The notes below the pieces were generated by a model. The model made no database searches and was not told the DNA's origin. It saw only the letters and a list, made by a program, of their open reading frames with translations. From contig NC_071353.1 of assembly GCF_943734655.1 (NCBI RefSeq), forward strand, positions 148,162,043-148,226,042: a stretch of DNA of 64,000 nucleotides. Reading direction: 5' to 3'. Positions 1 to 9,118 of this stretch are shown piece after piece (the stretch's first letter is position 1; every line of letters begins with the position of its first letter). The position numbers and the translations under genes are program-made. The stretch comes from Sabethes cyaneus (taxonomy: Eukaryota > Arthropoda > Insecta > Diptera > Culicidae).

Positions 1-49
1 TAGTAGTATTCAGTTAGGAATCATTCGAATATTTTTTTTTGTTCGATTA

Positions 50-190
50 ATGGAATTAATCGAACAATTAACGGACATCTCCAGTGAAGTGAAGCTGAAT
101 GGGGAACAGCTTCAAGTTTTCGAGGAAGCCATGTATCATGGGACAATGCCACAAAAGACGATCATTAAAACTGCCGCAGTGGCCTTTTAA
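50..190 (+). CDS. Small unidentified ORF (46 aa)
   Basis: A short open frame begins at ATG 50-52 and ends at TAA 188-190. It reads as a mixed-composition, acidic, helix-like peptide with the segment EQLTDISSEVKLNGEQL. The composition is more protein-like than most short frames here, so it could be the end of a gene or transposon frame lying mostly upstream. I do not recognise it and see no domain. The start sits in a palindrome (GTTCGATTAAT and its complement at about 41-65), which may be chance. Confidence 0.2.
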   Translation: MELIEQLTDISSEVKLNGEQLQVFEEAMYHGTMPQKTIIKTAAVAF

Positions 191-753
191 CCCAATGCCC
201 TACTTGTTTACAAAAAAATATCACGGGACAATCGTAACATAGAACCACCCTATAAGCCGCAACGTTTAGCGATCAGTTGTGTAGTGTAGAGCATAAAACT
301 ACCGTTGCTTAGAATTCCGATCCATCCACTGGTCCTTTACAGGCATGAAGCCATGACCGCTGAAAATAGTTAATCGACGTGTCCTCGCAGTTATTGAGTA
401 TATCGCGAAATGTATCAAGTATAAGTTGAAGACGTAATCGCCAGACTAAAGCATTTTACTTCATCGAGGACGGCGCTGGATTGGGAGGAACAGCAAAAAA
501 AAAATAAAGCGGTCGTTTTCAGGACCAATATACATTTCGTTAAACAGTTATGAATTGAATATGGGTTATTTGGTTGGCAGCTGCTACGGGAACTGGGATA
601 TCAAAGTTGGGCCGTATTTTGTAACTCACGCCGAGCAACTCGATTCAACTCGGTCACTGTCGAGTGTCGAGTGCGGGAAGAACGGGCAGCAGAGCGACTC
701 GATGATTAACCAAAACAAAGCAAACTCAAACGTCACTTGCTGACAGTTGACAG
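191..753. other. Unassigned non-coding DNA
   Basis: No convincing coding frame, RNA gene or repeat was seen. The segment from about 600 is rich in GACTC/ACTCG-type words that continue into the MITE that follows. Confidence 0.3.
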
Positions 754-759
754 TCAGCA

Positions 760-958
760 GCTTTTTAGCCGTTGACTCAGTCGAGTTACTCGGAAAAATC
801 GTGTCGCATGTGACTTACATAATACAAAAAGTGACACTCGACGTGACTTACAGAATAGGGTCCAATGAATCCTATAGGTTTTATTATGTCAGTCACGTCG
901 TACGTCACTTTGCTTGACTGGTCTACTTTTGGTATTACTTGGTCGACCGCTAAAAAGC
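760..958. repeat. Foldback MITE, TIR GCTTTTTAGC, 6-bp TSD
   Basis: The two ends are inverted copies: GCTTTTTAGC at 760 and its complement GCTAAAAAGC ending at 958. The inverted similarity extends inward imperfectly. The hexamer TCAGCA lies directly outside both ends (754-759 and 959-964), as expected of a target-site duplication. A related partial copy lies at 31803-31935. There is no coding capacity. Superfamily unknown. Confidence 0.55.
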
Positions 959-1011
959 TCAGCAAATAACGAGTTTGCTATCAAAACGTGGGCGATTTAT
1001 GATTTGGTATG

Positions 1012-1078
1012 GTTTCGATGGCGAGGGTTATACTGAAAGAAGGTACTACGTAGCGCCATGTTCTTGGACACCGTGAAG
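1012..1078 (-). mobile_element. RTE endonuclease stub
   Basis: This short stretch closely matches part of the RTE endonuclease region at 34649-34715 in the same orientation; both share the word GAAGAAGGTACTACGTA. It is a relic with no reading frame left. Confidence is limited by its length. Confidence 0.4.
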
Positions 1079-1549
1079 TCGTTAAATAGGATCGTTTTTG
1101 TTTATTTGCTGGTATACGCTAAACCGTCTCGTCACCCAGCCCGCGGCTAACCCTACTGTCTACCGGCTAACCCTACCCTGGCAATGGACATGTCGTAAGC
1201 TTACAAATATGGGCTCTATCTCCTTTGTTGGATAATGCCATACCGTTGCTGTCGTAAAGATTACAGATCAAAACGAAGCGGGTAAAACTGCAAATCCCGA
1301 ACTAGTTCATAGAAGCTGAAATCTCTAAATCAATGACCGCGAGTGGGAACTACTCGCAACTACTGCAACAAGCTGTCAGTATCGGTTATTTCTCTAGTAT
1401 TATTATTTGCCGCGTTACTCTCTTAGCGCCCGGAATCGATGGTAAATTACTTAGATGCAAGGAATCTTTTTAACCTCCAAAAGTCTATGTGATGATAATA
1501 TAACTATATTGCCATAGAAAATCGTGAGATACTAGAAACTCATAAGCCA
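1079..1549. other. Unassigned DNA
   Basis: Nothing recognisable was seen. A short direct repeat of CGGCTAACCCTAC occurs near 1143-1180. Confidence 0.3.
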
Positions 1550-2530
1550 AGTCTTGGTACCGGTGTCGGACGTTGTCTGGCTACCAAGACATTGAAAGGC
1601 GTCTACCTGCTCAACTTGTTGTTCCGCTACTGTGAAGTTGGAATTGTCAGTGTTCACTTACTACCATTGACTCAGTTTTTGCTACATTGACCGTAAGACC
1701 TGCTGCTTGGGAGCTTTCGGAGAGGTCATCTCCGTAACTTGCTCTGCATATCGTTTCGGCGTTGTGCGAGCAAGACGATGTCGTCGGCTAGGTCGAGGTC
1801 ATTTAGCTGCTCCATCGTTAGAGGATTTTAAGGCAATCCTCAATTGATCTACTGTCAATTGCTCCAACTAATATCTCATCCCTAACGATGAGAAACAGAA
1901 GCGGTGATAAAATGCAGCCCTGTCTCACGCCAGCAGTAACGCTTATGGGGTCGGACAAGACGCCGTTGTGCAAAACCTTGCACGAGAACGCCTCGTACTG
2001 AGCCTCGATGAGATGGACTAGCTTATCTGGAACTCCTCTACGCCTGAGCACGGAATCCGGCTTGCTGTCGCCGGAGTGTAGCCTCAATCTTCTCCTGAAT
2101 CCTATTAAGAAGAAACTTACAGAGCACTTTGAGAGTAATACAGAGCAACACCAGTTGCCGCTTTTCAGTTAGGTCTTCTTTTTTAGGGACTTTGACCAAT
2201 ATGCCCTACATCCAGTCCACCGGAAATGTTACGGTTTCCCATATATTGCTGAAAAGCTGATGCATCATCTGGGCTGACAAAGATGGGTCAGATTTGAGCA
2301 TCTCGGTTGAAATACAGTCTATCCCTGGCGCTCTATTGGATTTCATACTCTTGATGGCTGCTTCAATTTCATCCAGCGATGGTGCCTCCGAGTTGATGAA
2401 CTGTTGGCGTCATACGCTGCTGGTTTTGTTGGTTTCTGACGTTTGAAACTTGAAAGAGTTTTTCAAAATGCTCAGTCCATCGCTTAAGCTGTTCAATCAT
2501 TACTTCAGGGGGGTTACTTAGCATCTCACT
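1550..2530 (-). pseudogene. Decayed non-LTR reverse transcriptase (RTE-like)
   Basis: On the minus strand the sequence reads as scattered RT blocks. Around 2400-2280 is a linker-like region with SMKSNRAPGID. Around 2230-2095 are RT fingers. The frame at 2087-1818 holds VRQGCILSPLLFLIV, the conserved block just before the catalytic YADD region. The downstream part (1830-1560) contains remains of an LADDIVL-type motif and palm/thumb sequence in other frames. Frameshifts and a deletion near 2090 break it, so it is inactive. RTE-like is my best clade guess. It differs clearly from the RTE copies at 20.7-22.3 and 31.9-35.3 kb. It probably lies in the SF1 upstream intron. Confidence 0.65.
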
Positions 2531-4813
2531 CAGCACTTAGCTCCCCCAGTCTGATGGTACCAAAAGTTAGTCATGGCTTACTATGATAAAACACAAAAAA
2601 AAAACAAACATTGCGCGAGGAATTATAGACATTTTTTCTTCGACAAAATTGTAGAAAGTGAAAAAGCAAGCAATTTTACTGAAGAAATGGAATTTGTTTC
2701 TCCATCTGGTGCAGAGTTATAGTACATTTTCATTGCAAATTCTTTAAAAACTACATGCATTTTACAACAATACATTATTCTAGGCAATTATTGGCGCAGT
2801 CAAAACACACGTTTTTGCAGTAGGCCGGGAATCTCTAGGACTTTTCCTTGCAAATTTATCGCATGCATACTTATGTTTCCCTCACTTCACAAGCAAATAG
2901 GGTTGAATGGGAAAGGATCGGAAGACCAAACTTTGAAAGTTTTCCTAAAGACGAACCCTGTTCACATCGATGTGGCACGGGAAACCACCAAGTCCGAAAC
3001 AAGTCCGATAGGGTGTTCGTTTTTCATTCCGGCATTTTTGCATGGATAAATGCAGACTTGGTGACCACAACGTTAGAACCCCCTTCGATCCGTTTCGAAT
3101 GATTTTTTGAGAAGAAGTTGGAAAATAGTTTACAGAGAATTGTTTTGTAATCGCATTATCATCTGTTGAAACCAGAAACAAAAGATCGTTTCGTTTTTCT
3201 TGACACTTTTGGGTTACATGAGTCTGTTGTATTTCACATTAAGTTAGAAGTAAGCAAATGTATAGATATGACCTTGAAAGAGATGACATTGCGTAGCGTC
3301 ATGGTGAACCTCAGCATCAAATTATTCAAACAATTGAAAAAAAACCTATTAGGCTTATTCGTAAAAATGTTGTACAAAATTTTGTTGTTTTGTTAATTTT
3401 GGTGAGTAAAAATGAACAAGCTTGAAATCTTGTGCAAAATCTGTTAGGTGAATTAAACAAAGTAATTAACTGGAATCGAGTTTTCAGTTTTCACTCATTC
3501 CAACCTCAAAGAACATTAGCAATGGATCTTAAAAATTTTCAGAAAAAAATAAAAGATTGATGACTGGTTGTTTTCTTTGTGTCTAAATACGTAGTCGTAT
3601 TGTGTCTTGATTTGAAGTTTTATCAAGCATCATATTAAGGTGCTTCTAAGGGTTTTGGGTACGAACGCCGCTGAATAGAAAATTCATCAAGAAAATCCGT
3701 TTTCAACCGAAACTAATATATTCTTCTTTTGAAGCGTTTTCCACGGATACGCAAACAGAGACCGGGAGAGATCCTGTTGCGTTGCCACCAACCAGTCAGT
3801 AATGACCAAAAAAAAGACTGCGATCATCGCCGACATCGGCAACTGAAGGCTGAAGAAAGAAAAACTAATCATTACCATTTGCTTCTAGCGTTTAGAAAGA
3901 GAAAAACTTGGGTAAAACAGGTCGATCGACCTGTGGTCTCAATCTGAAAGGAAAAACAACCCCCTTCCCACCCAGCCAGAGTAATCTTTTTACATTAATC
4001 ATACCGTTATGCAGCCCATTTAGCACAGAGGCAGTTGACTAATTCGTTGACTTTTGTTAGGCGCTGTGGCTCCTGGTGGGGTCCCGGTCTGACGGTTGTT
4101 CCCAGCGCACTGCTGACTGTGATAGTGAAAGTAGGACCTCTCTCGGTATGGTACACACGGCTGAATGAGAGAAAGACAGGGACTGAGGAGGGAGTAAGAT
4201 ACAGATACAGGGCATATACAGGCACACACACAAGAGCAAGCGAGCGAGCGAGCGAACGAGGAAACGATCAGCTAGCGAGCGGCAATCGTCGTCGTCGTCA
4301 ACGCACTCGCGCAAGTTATCACTCGTATTTTGTTTTGTTAACCCCGAGAGACCCCAAACAACAAACAACAACAACAAAGATATCAGCGATGATTAATGGT
4401 TCTTTTTCTCTCTTCCCAGCTGCGGGTTCGCACGAGAAATTACGAATAATGCAAACTTTGTTTTACAGCCTCTTTTACAGCTAAAGACGTAATTTGCTTC
4501 ATTTAGCGGAACTTTAGCGCAATGTAGGATTGTTTTAATCGAAAATTGTTGTTCGTTCAACAGGGCTCTTTGAATGATGATGATGATGATGATGTACATA
4601 ATTACTAAAAGGATTTTTCTTTTTAAAAGCTCTAATGAATTCCCCCTTTTTACCAGCCAATAATCAGAATAATAATAATCAGATTGCTAATCAATTAGAT
4701 GATACAAGAAAATAGAATTCTTATTTTGTCCGATCGTTGTTTTTCGGTAGACTAAAGGTTTTAATGAGGTTTTTTTGCCGTTTGGTTTTTCTTTTCTTGC
4801 TTCATCGTTGCAG
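2531..4813. other. Probable SF1 intron; simple repeats, no gene seen
   Basis: No convincing coding sequence was found. The open frames here do not resemble the N-terminal part of SF1, so the missing upstream SF1 exons lie outside the window or are too short to see. Simple-sequence patches include GAGC/GAGCGA near 4230-4260, CGT near 4287-4300, AAC near 4361-4377 and GAT near 4576-4592. The stretch ends with a pyrimidine-rich acceptor, CAG at 4811-4813. Confidence 0.45.
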
Positions 4814-6199
4814 GTCACCGTCTCCGGAACCGATCTACAGCATCGACGGCAAGAGGTTAAACACACGTGAGTTCCGTACCCGGAAGAAGCTGGAAGAACA
4901 GCGCCATCAGCTTATCCAGCGAATGCAGTGTATGAATCCGGACTTCAAGCCACCGTCGGACTACAAGTGAGTTCGGTTATTTGACCTGTCCTAGCATCCT
5001 ATCTAATGATTCCCCTATTTTTCAACAGACCACCGGTGATTCGCGTCAGCGATAAGGTTCTCATTCCCCAGGAAGAACACCCGGACATTAACTTCGTTGG
5101 ACTGCTGATTGGTCCGCGTGGTAACACGCTGAAAGCGATGGAGAAGGACACCGGTGCGAAGATCATTATTCGCGGCAAAGGTTCCGTAAAGGAGGGTAAA
5201 GTTGGCCGTAAGGATGGGCAGCCTCTGCCCGGCGAGGACGAGCCGCTGCACGCATTTATCACGGCAAGCAATCCGGAATCGGTGAAGAAAGCCGTCGATC
5301 GCATCAAGGATGTTATTCGACAGGGCATCGAAGTGCCGGAAGGTCACAACGATCTACGTAGGATGCAGCTGCGCGAGCTGGCCCAGCTTAACGGAACCCT
5401 GCGTGAGACAGACGGGCCCCGTTGTACGAACTGCGGTTCCAACGAGCACAAAAGCTGGCTGTGTCCGGATAAACCCAACATTACGAATAACATTGTTTGT
5501 TCATCGTGCGGCGGAGCCGGCCACATCGCAAAGGATTGCCGCAGCAAACGCCCGGGAGCGGGTGGTCCACCCGCTAGCAACACTCAAACCAAAATCGATG
5601 AAGAGTACATGAGCTTGATGGCCGAGCTTGGGGAGGGTCCTCCTCCGGAAACCACTCATCAAACCTCCGCTCCCAGCAGACCATCGTACGGACTCTTCGA
5701 ACCCCGGCAAGCTCCACGACCCCTGATGCAAACGCCACACCTTCCACCGCAGCATCCTGCAGCCGCACCACCCGTACCAACAACCTCCGGTGCTATGCCT
5801 CATGCCCCCCAGTGGAACCCTGCTGCGATGGCAGCCCTCCCGGCGCCGCCTCCTCCCCCGCCGGGAATTACCCCCCTCATGTCGTGGGGTCAACAGCCGC
5901 CTCCACCCGGAAGCCCCGAACTGCTGCCACCGGGAACGGCTCCCCTGCCACGGTTCCCTTCGAGCTATCCTCCGCCTCCGCCGGGTGTACCGCAGCAACC
6001 CCTCGCTCCCGGTACTGGCCCTGTCGGTGCTTGGGGCGGTAGCAATGGGTCGGCTCCTCCGCCGCTAATGCCACCCGGTACTTGGCCGCCCAACGGCGGT
6101 AATGGCTCCAGCTTTATTCAACCCCCGCCGATGCCACCGGGAATGCCACCGGCACACCTGCTGAGTGCACCGCCTCCTCCACCCCCACCGTCGTCCTAA
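4814..6199 (+). CDS. SF1: Splicing factor 1 (branch-point-binding protein), 3' exons
   Basis: SF1 recognises the intron branch-point sequence in early spliceosome assembly with U2AF in the nucleus. Two exons are visible. The first, 4814-4966, encodes the SPSP motif and a helical linker including EFRTRKKLEEQRH. The second, 5029-6199, is joined through a 62-bp GT-AG intron (4967-5028) that splits the Lys codon. The second exon encodes the KH domain with the GPRG loop (about 5117-5128), then the QUA2 helix (NDLRRMQLRELAQLNGTL). It continues with two CX2CX4HX4C zinc knuckles (CTNCGSNEHKSWLC and CSSCGGAGHIAKDC) and a long Pro-rich tail ending at TAA 6197-6199. The N-terminal U2AF-binding part is not in the visible exons. 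The human protein, as I recall it, has one knuckle. The gene looks intact, and its GC-rich codon use contrasts with the AT-rich surroundings. Confidence 0.93.
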
Positions 6200-6362
6200 G
6201 CGGTGCCGGTGGAGAAGAGGCAATCTTGTTTATTTTATTGCAATTACACAATTACAAGGACATAGAATACTGGTTTTCGACCGATGACCAAACAAACAAA
6301 CAAAAGATTTAGTTTTAGGTACCGCTTCTTTTCTTTTTCTGCAATCTAATCAGAAATTTCCG

Positions 6363-6368
6363 AATAAA
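6363..6368 (+). promoter_or_regulatory. Polyadenylation signal for SF1
   Basis: AATAAA lies 164 bp past the SF1 stop, in an AT-rich 3' region. It is the first canonical hexamer after the stop. Use as the cleavage signal is inferred. Confidence 0.5.
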
Positions 6369-6654
6369 CATTGTAGTTTCCTGCGCTCAGTTCCAGTGAT
6401 GATAGCGGAAAATTAAGGGTTTATATTACATGCCGAAATTTACCAATCTTTACCTAACTTTTAGCACTTTACTTTCAGTCATTACAACCTGCTGGAGCGA
6501 CGGTAGGAGAAGCGATCACAGAATGAAGGAAGGACGAAGGAGCCAACCTAAAACATTCAAGAGCTTTAGGACCAGGCAAAGATCAAATTTGACTTGGAAC
6601 TGTTGAAACCTCAGAAAGAACATTCGCTTCTACATCGCGAACAATTAATAGAAG

Positions 6655-7835
6655 ATAGTGGAAACGCCCTTCAATAATTCAAAGAGAAACGGAAGGTTTC
6701 TATGAAAAATTGTATATTATGAAAAAACAACATCCGGTATACTTTTCTAATTCAACACGCTTGACTCCCACAACTTTTGATTTGTTGCTTTCAAAAGTTG
6801 AGCATCGTTTGGAAAAATATTCAATCAGGAAACCTGGTTAATCCGGAATGCCGTTTGTTGATTACTTTAATGTAAGCAGTTCGTGCTGTTCTGGTTATTC
6901 AAGATGGGTGTATCGGCAATTCGTGAAATTACCTTCGAAGATATATCAGGTACTGTGGACTGTCTTTCAAAAAGATTGTTTGTCGCAAGCTGAAAGTGCC
7001 AAAAGCCGTGAAAAATTTCAAACTGAAAATTTCCAAACTGCGCAGGTACAGTAGATGGCAAACACATTCCATTTCAATGTCCAGCGAATTCTGAGTCACT
7101 TTTTTACAATTATAAAAAACAATTTTCTATTGTGTTCTATGGCTGTTTGTGATGCAGATTGTATTTGGCTGTCGATGTAGGCCCATATGGCAGTTTTAGT
7201 GACAGGGGAGTATTCTTGGCATCGGAATTTGGAAAACTAGTTTTCAAAAATGAGATAAACTTTGCTTCTTTTCGAAAATTGCCATATTCGAATGTTTTAC
7301 CCTATTTCCTGGTTGGAGATGCAGCGTTTTCACTAAGAACAAACCTCATGAAGTCTTATCCTGGAAAGTCCTTTCTGAGCAGCAGGGGTATTTCAATATA
7401 CCGTACCTTTTGCGTGCGAGAAGACACATTGAAAATATATTTGGTATTACAACAGCACGTTGGCGTTCACTGCTGGGTACACTGAGAACACATCCAGATA
7501 CTGCAGAGGCCATCGTAACCGGAGTTGACGTAAATTCTCATTGCCACATCTAGTGTCTAGAAGGCAGTCGTATAAAAAACAGAAGGTCAAATTTCGGGAA
7601 CGGAATTAGCACCCAGGCTTTACTTTTTTACATCTAGTGTCTTGAAATCTTTGCCGATAGATCAAATGAAGAAGGAGTAATTGATATTGGAAATTGGAGG
7701 TCATTCTCAGATTTTCTACCAGGACTGGTCGCGCTTAGTAGAGAAAATAATGCCTCACGAAACGCAAAATCTATCCGTGATGCGTTATTTGGATATGAAA
7801 AATATATAGAATAAACTTTAGGTGTAACAAGATTT
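6655..7835 (+). pseudogene. PIF/Harbinger DDE nuclease relic
   Basis: Blocks typical of the Harbinger nuclease (HARBI1-like DDE_Tnp_4 fold) appear in order but in changing frames. About 6690-6830 is the N-terminal helical segment (TPTTFDLLLSKVEHRL). About 7040-7130 resembles the first catalytic Asp region (VDGKHIPFQCP). About 7165-7350 holds VDVGPYGSFSDRGVF and LPYFLVGDAAF, which carries the second Asp. About 7420-7520 holds ARRHIENIFGITTARWRSL, with the catalytic Glu, and about 7740-7790 is the C-terminal tail (NASRNAKSIRDALFGYE). At least three frameshifts or stops separate the blocks. A companion Myb-like gene and clear terminal repeats were not found. An AATAAA follows at about 7811. Confidence 0.78.
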
Positions 7836-7914
7836 ATTCTCATTTTAATATAACTTCATTTTTCACGTTGATTTGGCTACGGAGTGGGAAAGGCAATTAA
7901 GATGCGTCCAACAT

Positions 7915-8045
7915 AGCTCTAGTCACCCCGAGTTCCTACTTCGCACCTCCACGTGGTCATACCAGGTAATGCGTCATCCTTGGAGGTACGATGCTGCGTG
8001 GAGGCCAGCTACCTAATCTCAAAATTGTGGTTTTGAGTAGTTCCA
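7915..8045 (+). repeat. LINE 5'-region-like segment
   Basis: This stretch is similar to the start (minus strand) of the retroposed element at 46472. Both contain CACCTCCACGTGG-like or CGCCTCCACGTGG-like words, a conserved TACC-GGTAATGC block and CCT-ATCTCAAAAT about 80 bp later. It may be a promoter-bearing 5' UTR of a non-LTR family, possibly the LINE that follows. That link is inferred. Confidence 0.4.
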
Positions 8046-8084
8046 TGATTTATGAAATCATCCGATTTGATGATTGAAAATTCA

Positions 8085-8204
8085 AATGGAACTTTTCATA
8101 TATAACTCAAAATCTGAGTTTGTACACTTTAAGGGTATTTTGAGTAGCTTCAACCTAGCTTTAACTAAATCCGACCTATTTACAGGTAGAATCATTTAAG
8201 ACTT
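8085..8204. repeat. Half MITE, same family as 17938-19668
   Basis: The sequence from GAGTTTGTACACTTTAAGGG to AGGTAGAATCATTTAAG matches the right arm of the MITE at 17938-19668. This copy shows the uninterrupted junction AACCTAGCTTTAAC, at the point where the other copy carries the 1.4-kb kinesin-bearing insertion. Only the right arm is clear. Confidence 0.65.
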
Positions 8205-8361
8205 TAACTTTTATTCTACCTTTACAGAATCACAGAAACCTGACGTATCACAATTGAAATCCCAAAATTAAGTAGAGAAGCTCAAAGGTTTTCCCGAGGC
8301 GGATACATTTGATTGCGTTGCGATAAACAAATGGAAGAATCCGTAAATAACTTAAGCGATA

Positions 8362-9096
8362 ATGATCCGGAAGTTAGCGTTCAAATCGGGCTATCTAGTG
8401 ATCTTTTGCAAAAACCAGGAAACAGCAACCTGGCTAAAAACTATCGTTCCGTCCCTTAAACCTTGGCAGGGAGCAGAACTTGTAGCAGTAGAAGAGAATG
8501 ATATTCCTCGTCCAGAAATACTGATTGGGTTCTTCCCATGGAGTGCAGAAAACAGTAATGAGAGAATTCTAACACTTGTAAGCAGCCAGAATGATGGATT
8601 AGCGGTTGATGCGTGGAGAATACTTCAACGCAACATCGTAAATCAACATCTGGAATTAATTTTTACTGTCGATGGAGTCTCTATGAACTCGATCAAGAGC
8701 AGTGAGTTTGTGCTCGACTTCAAATTCGGGAATGCACAAATCAGAAAAAAGTTTCATAAAAGAAATCTAACAGAAACGAAGCCAGGCGAAGAAAAAAAAC
8801 AATTAAGTGGGGTGTCAGCGCTCAGGAGTAACCCTAGCGTCATTGAGACCCATGAAGAAACTGGTGATACTGAAATGATCAGTGACATCCCAGGATCAAG
8901 TGGTGTCCAAGATGCGGGGCTAAACCCGAAGCAATCTGCTCGTACCACAAAAGTCGAACTGGCAAATCAGGGATCAGCACCGGAGTATAGAGAAATAAAT
9001 CTCCATGCTAATCCAAATATTGGCAACCGCGGAGCTAACGTAGGGAAGCAAAGTGTACCACAACAACGCGGCAACCCAAACAAAATAATTCAGTAA
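8362..9096 (+). CDS. LINE ORF1 protein (Loa/R1-like element)
   Basis: A 244-residue frame lies directly upstream of an endonuclease/RT frame and runs in the same direction. It is therefore likely the ORF1 nucleic-acid-binding protein of a non-LTR retrotransposon. The first ~130 residues look like a compact folded domain (KLAFKSGYLVIFCKN, WQGAELVAVEEND, IDTF-free and Lys-rich at its end). This resembles the N-terminal domain seen in ORF1 of insect Loa/R1-group elements. The rest is polar and disordered. I see no CCHC knuckle. The ATG at 8362 is the first in frame, and an upstream start cannot be excluded. The frame is intact although ORF2 is not. Confidence 0.6.
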   Translation: MIRKLAFKSGYLVIFCKNQETATWLKTIVPSLKPWQGAELVAVEENDIPRPEILIGFFPWSAENSNERILTLVSSQNDGLAVDAWRILQRNIVNQHLELIFTVDGVSMNSIKSSEFVLDFKFGNAQIRKKFHKRNLTETKPGEEKKQLSGVSALRSNPSVIETHEETGDTEMISDIPGSSGVQDAGLNPKQSARTTKVELANQGSAPEYREINLHANPNIGNRGANVGKQSVPQQRGNPNKIIQ

Positions 9097-9118
9097 AAAA
9101 AATATAAAATTTGTTCAC

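Noticed and set aside
4035..4484. 149-aa frame upstream of SF1 as an SF1 exon
   Set aside because: It has no resemblance to the SF1 N-terminus, contains microsatellite-encoded residues and overlaps frames on the other strand.
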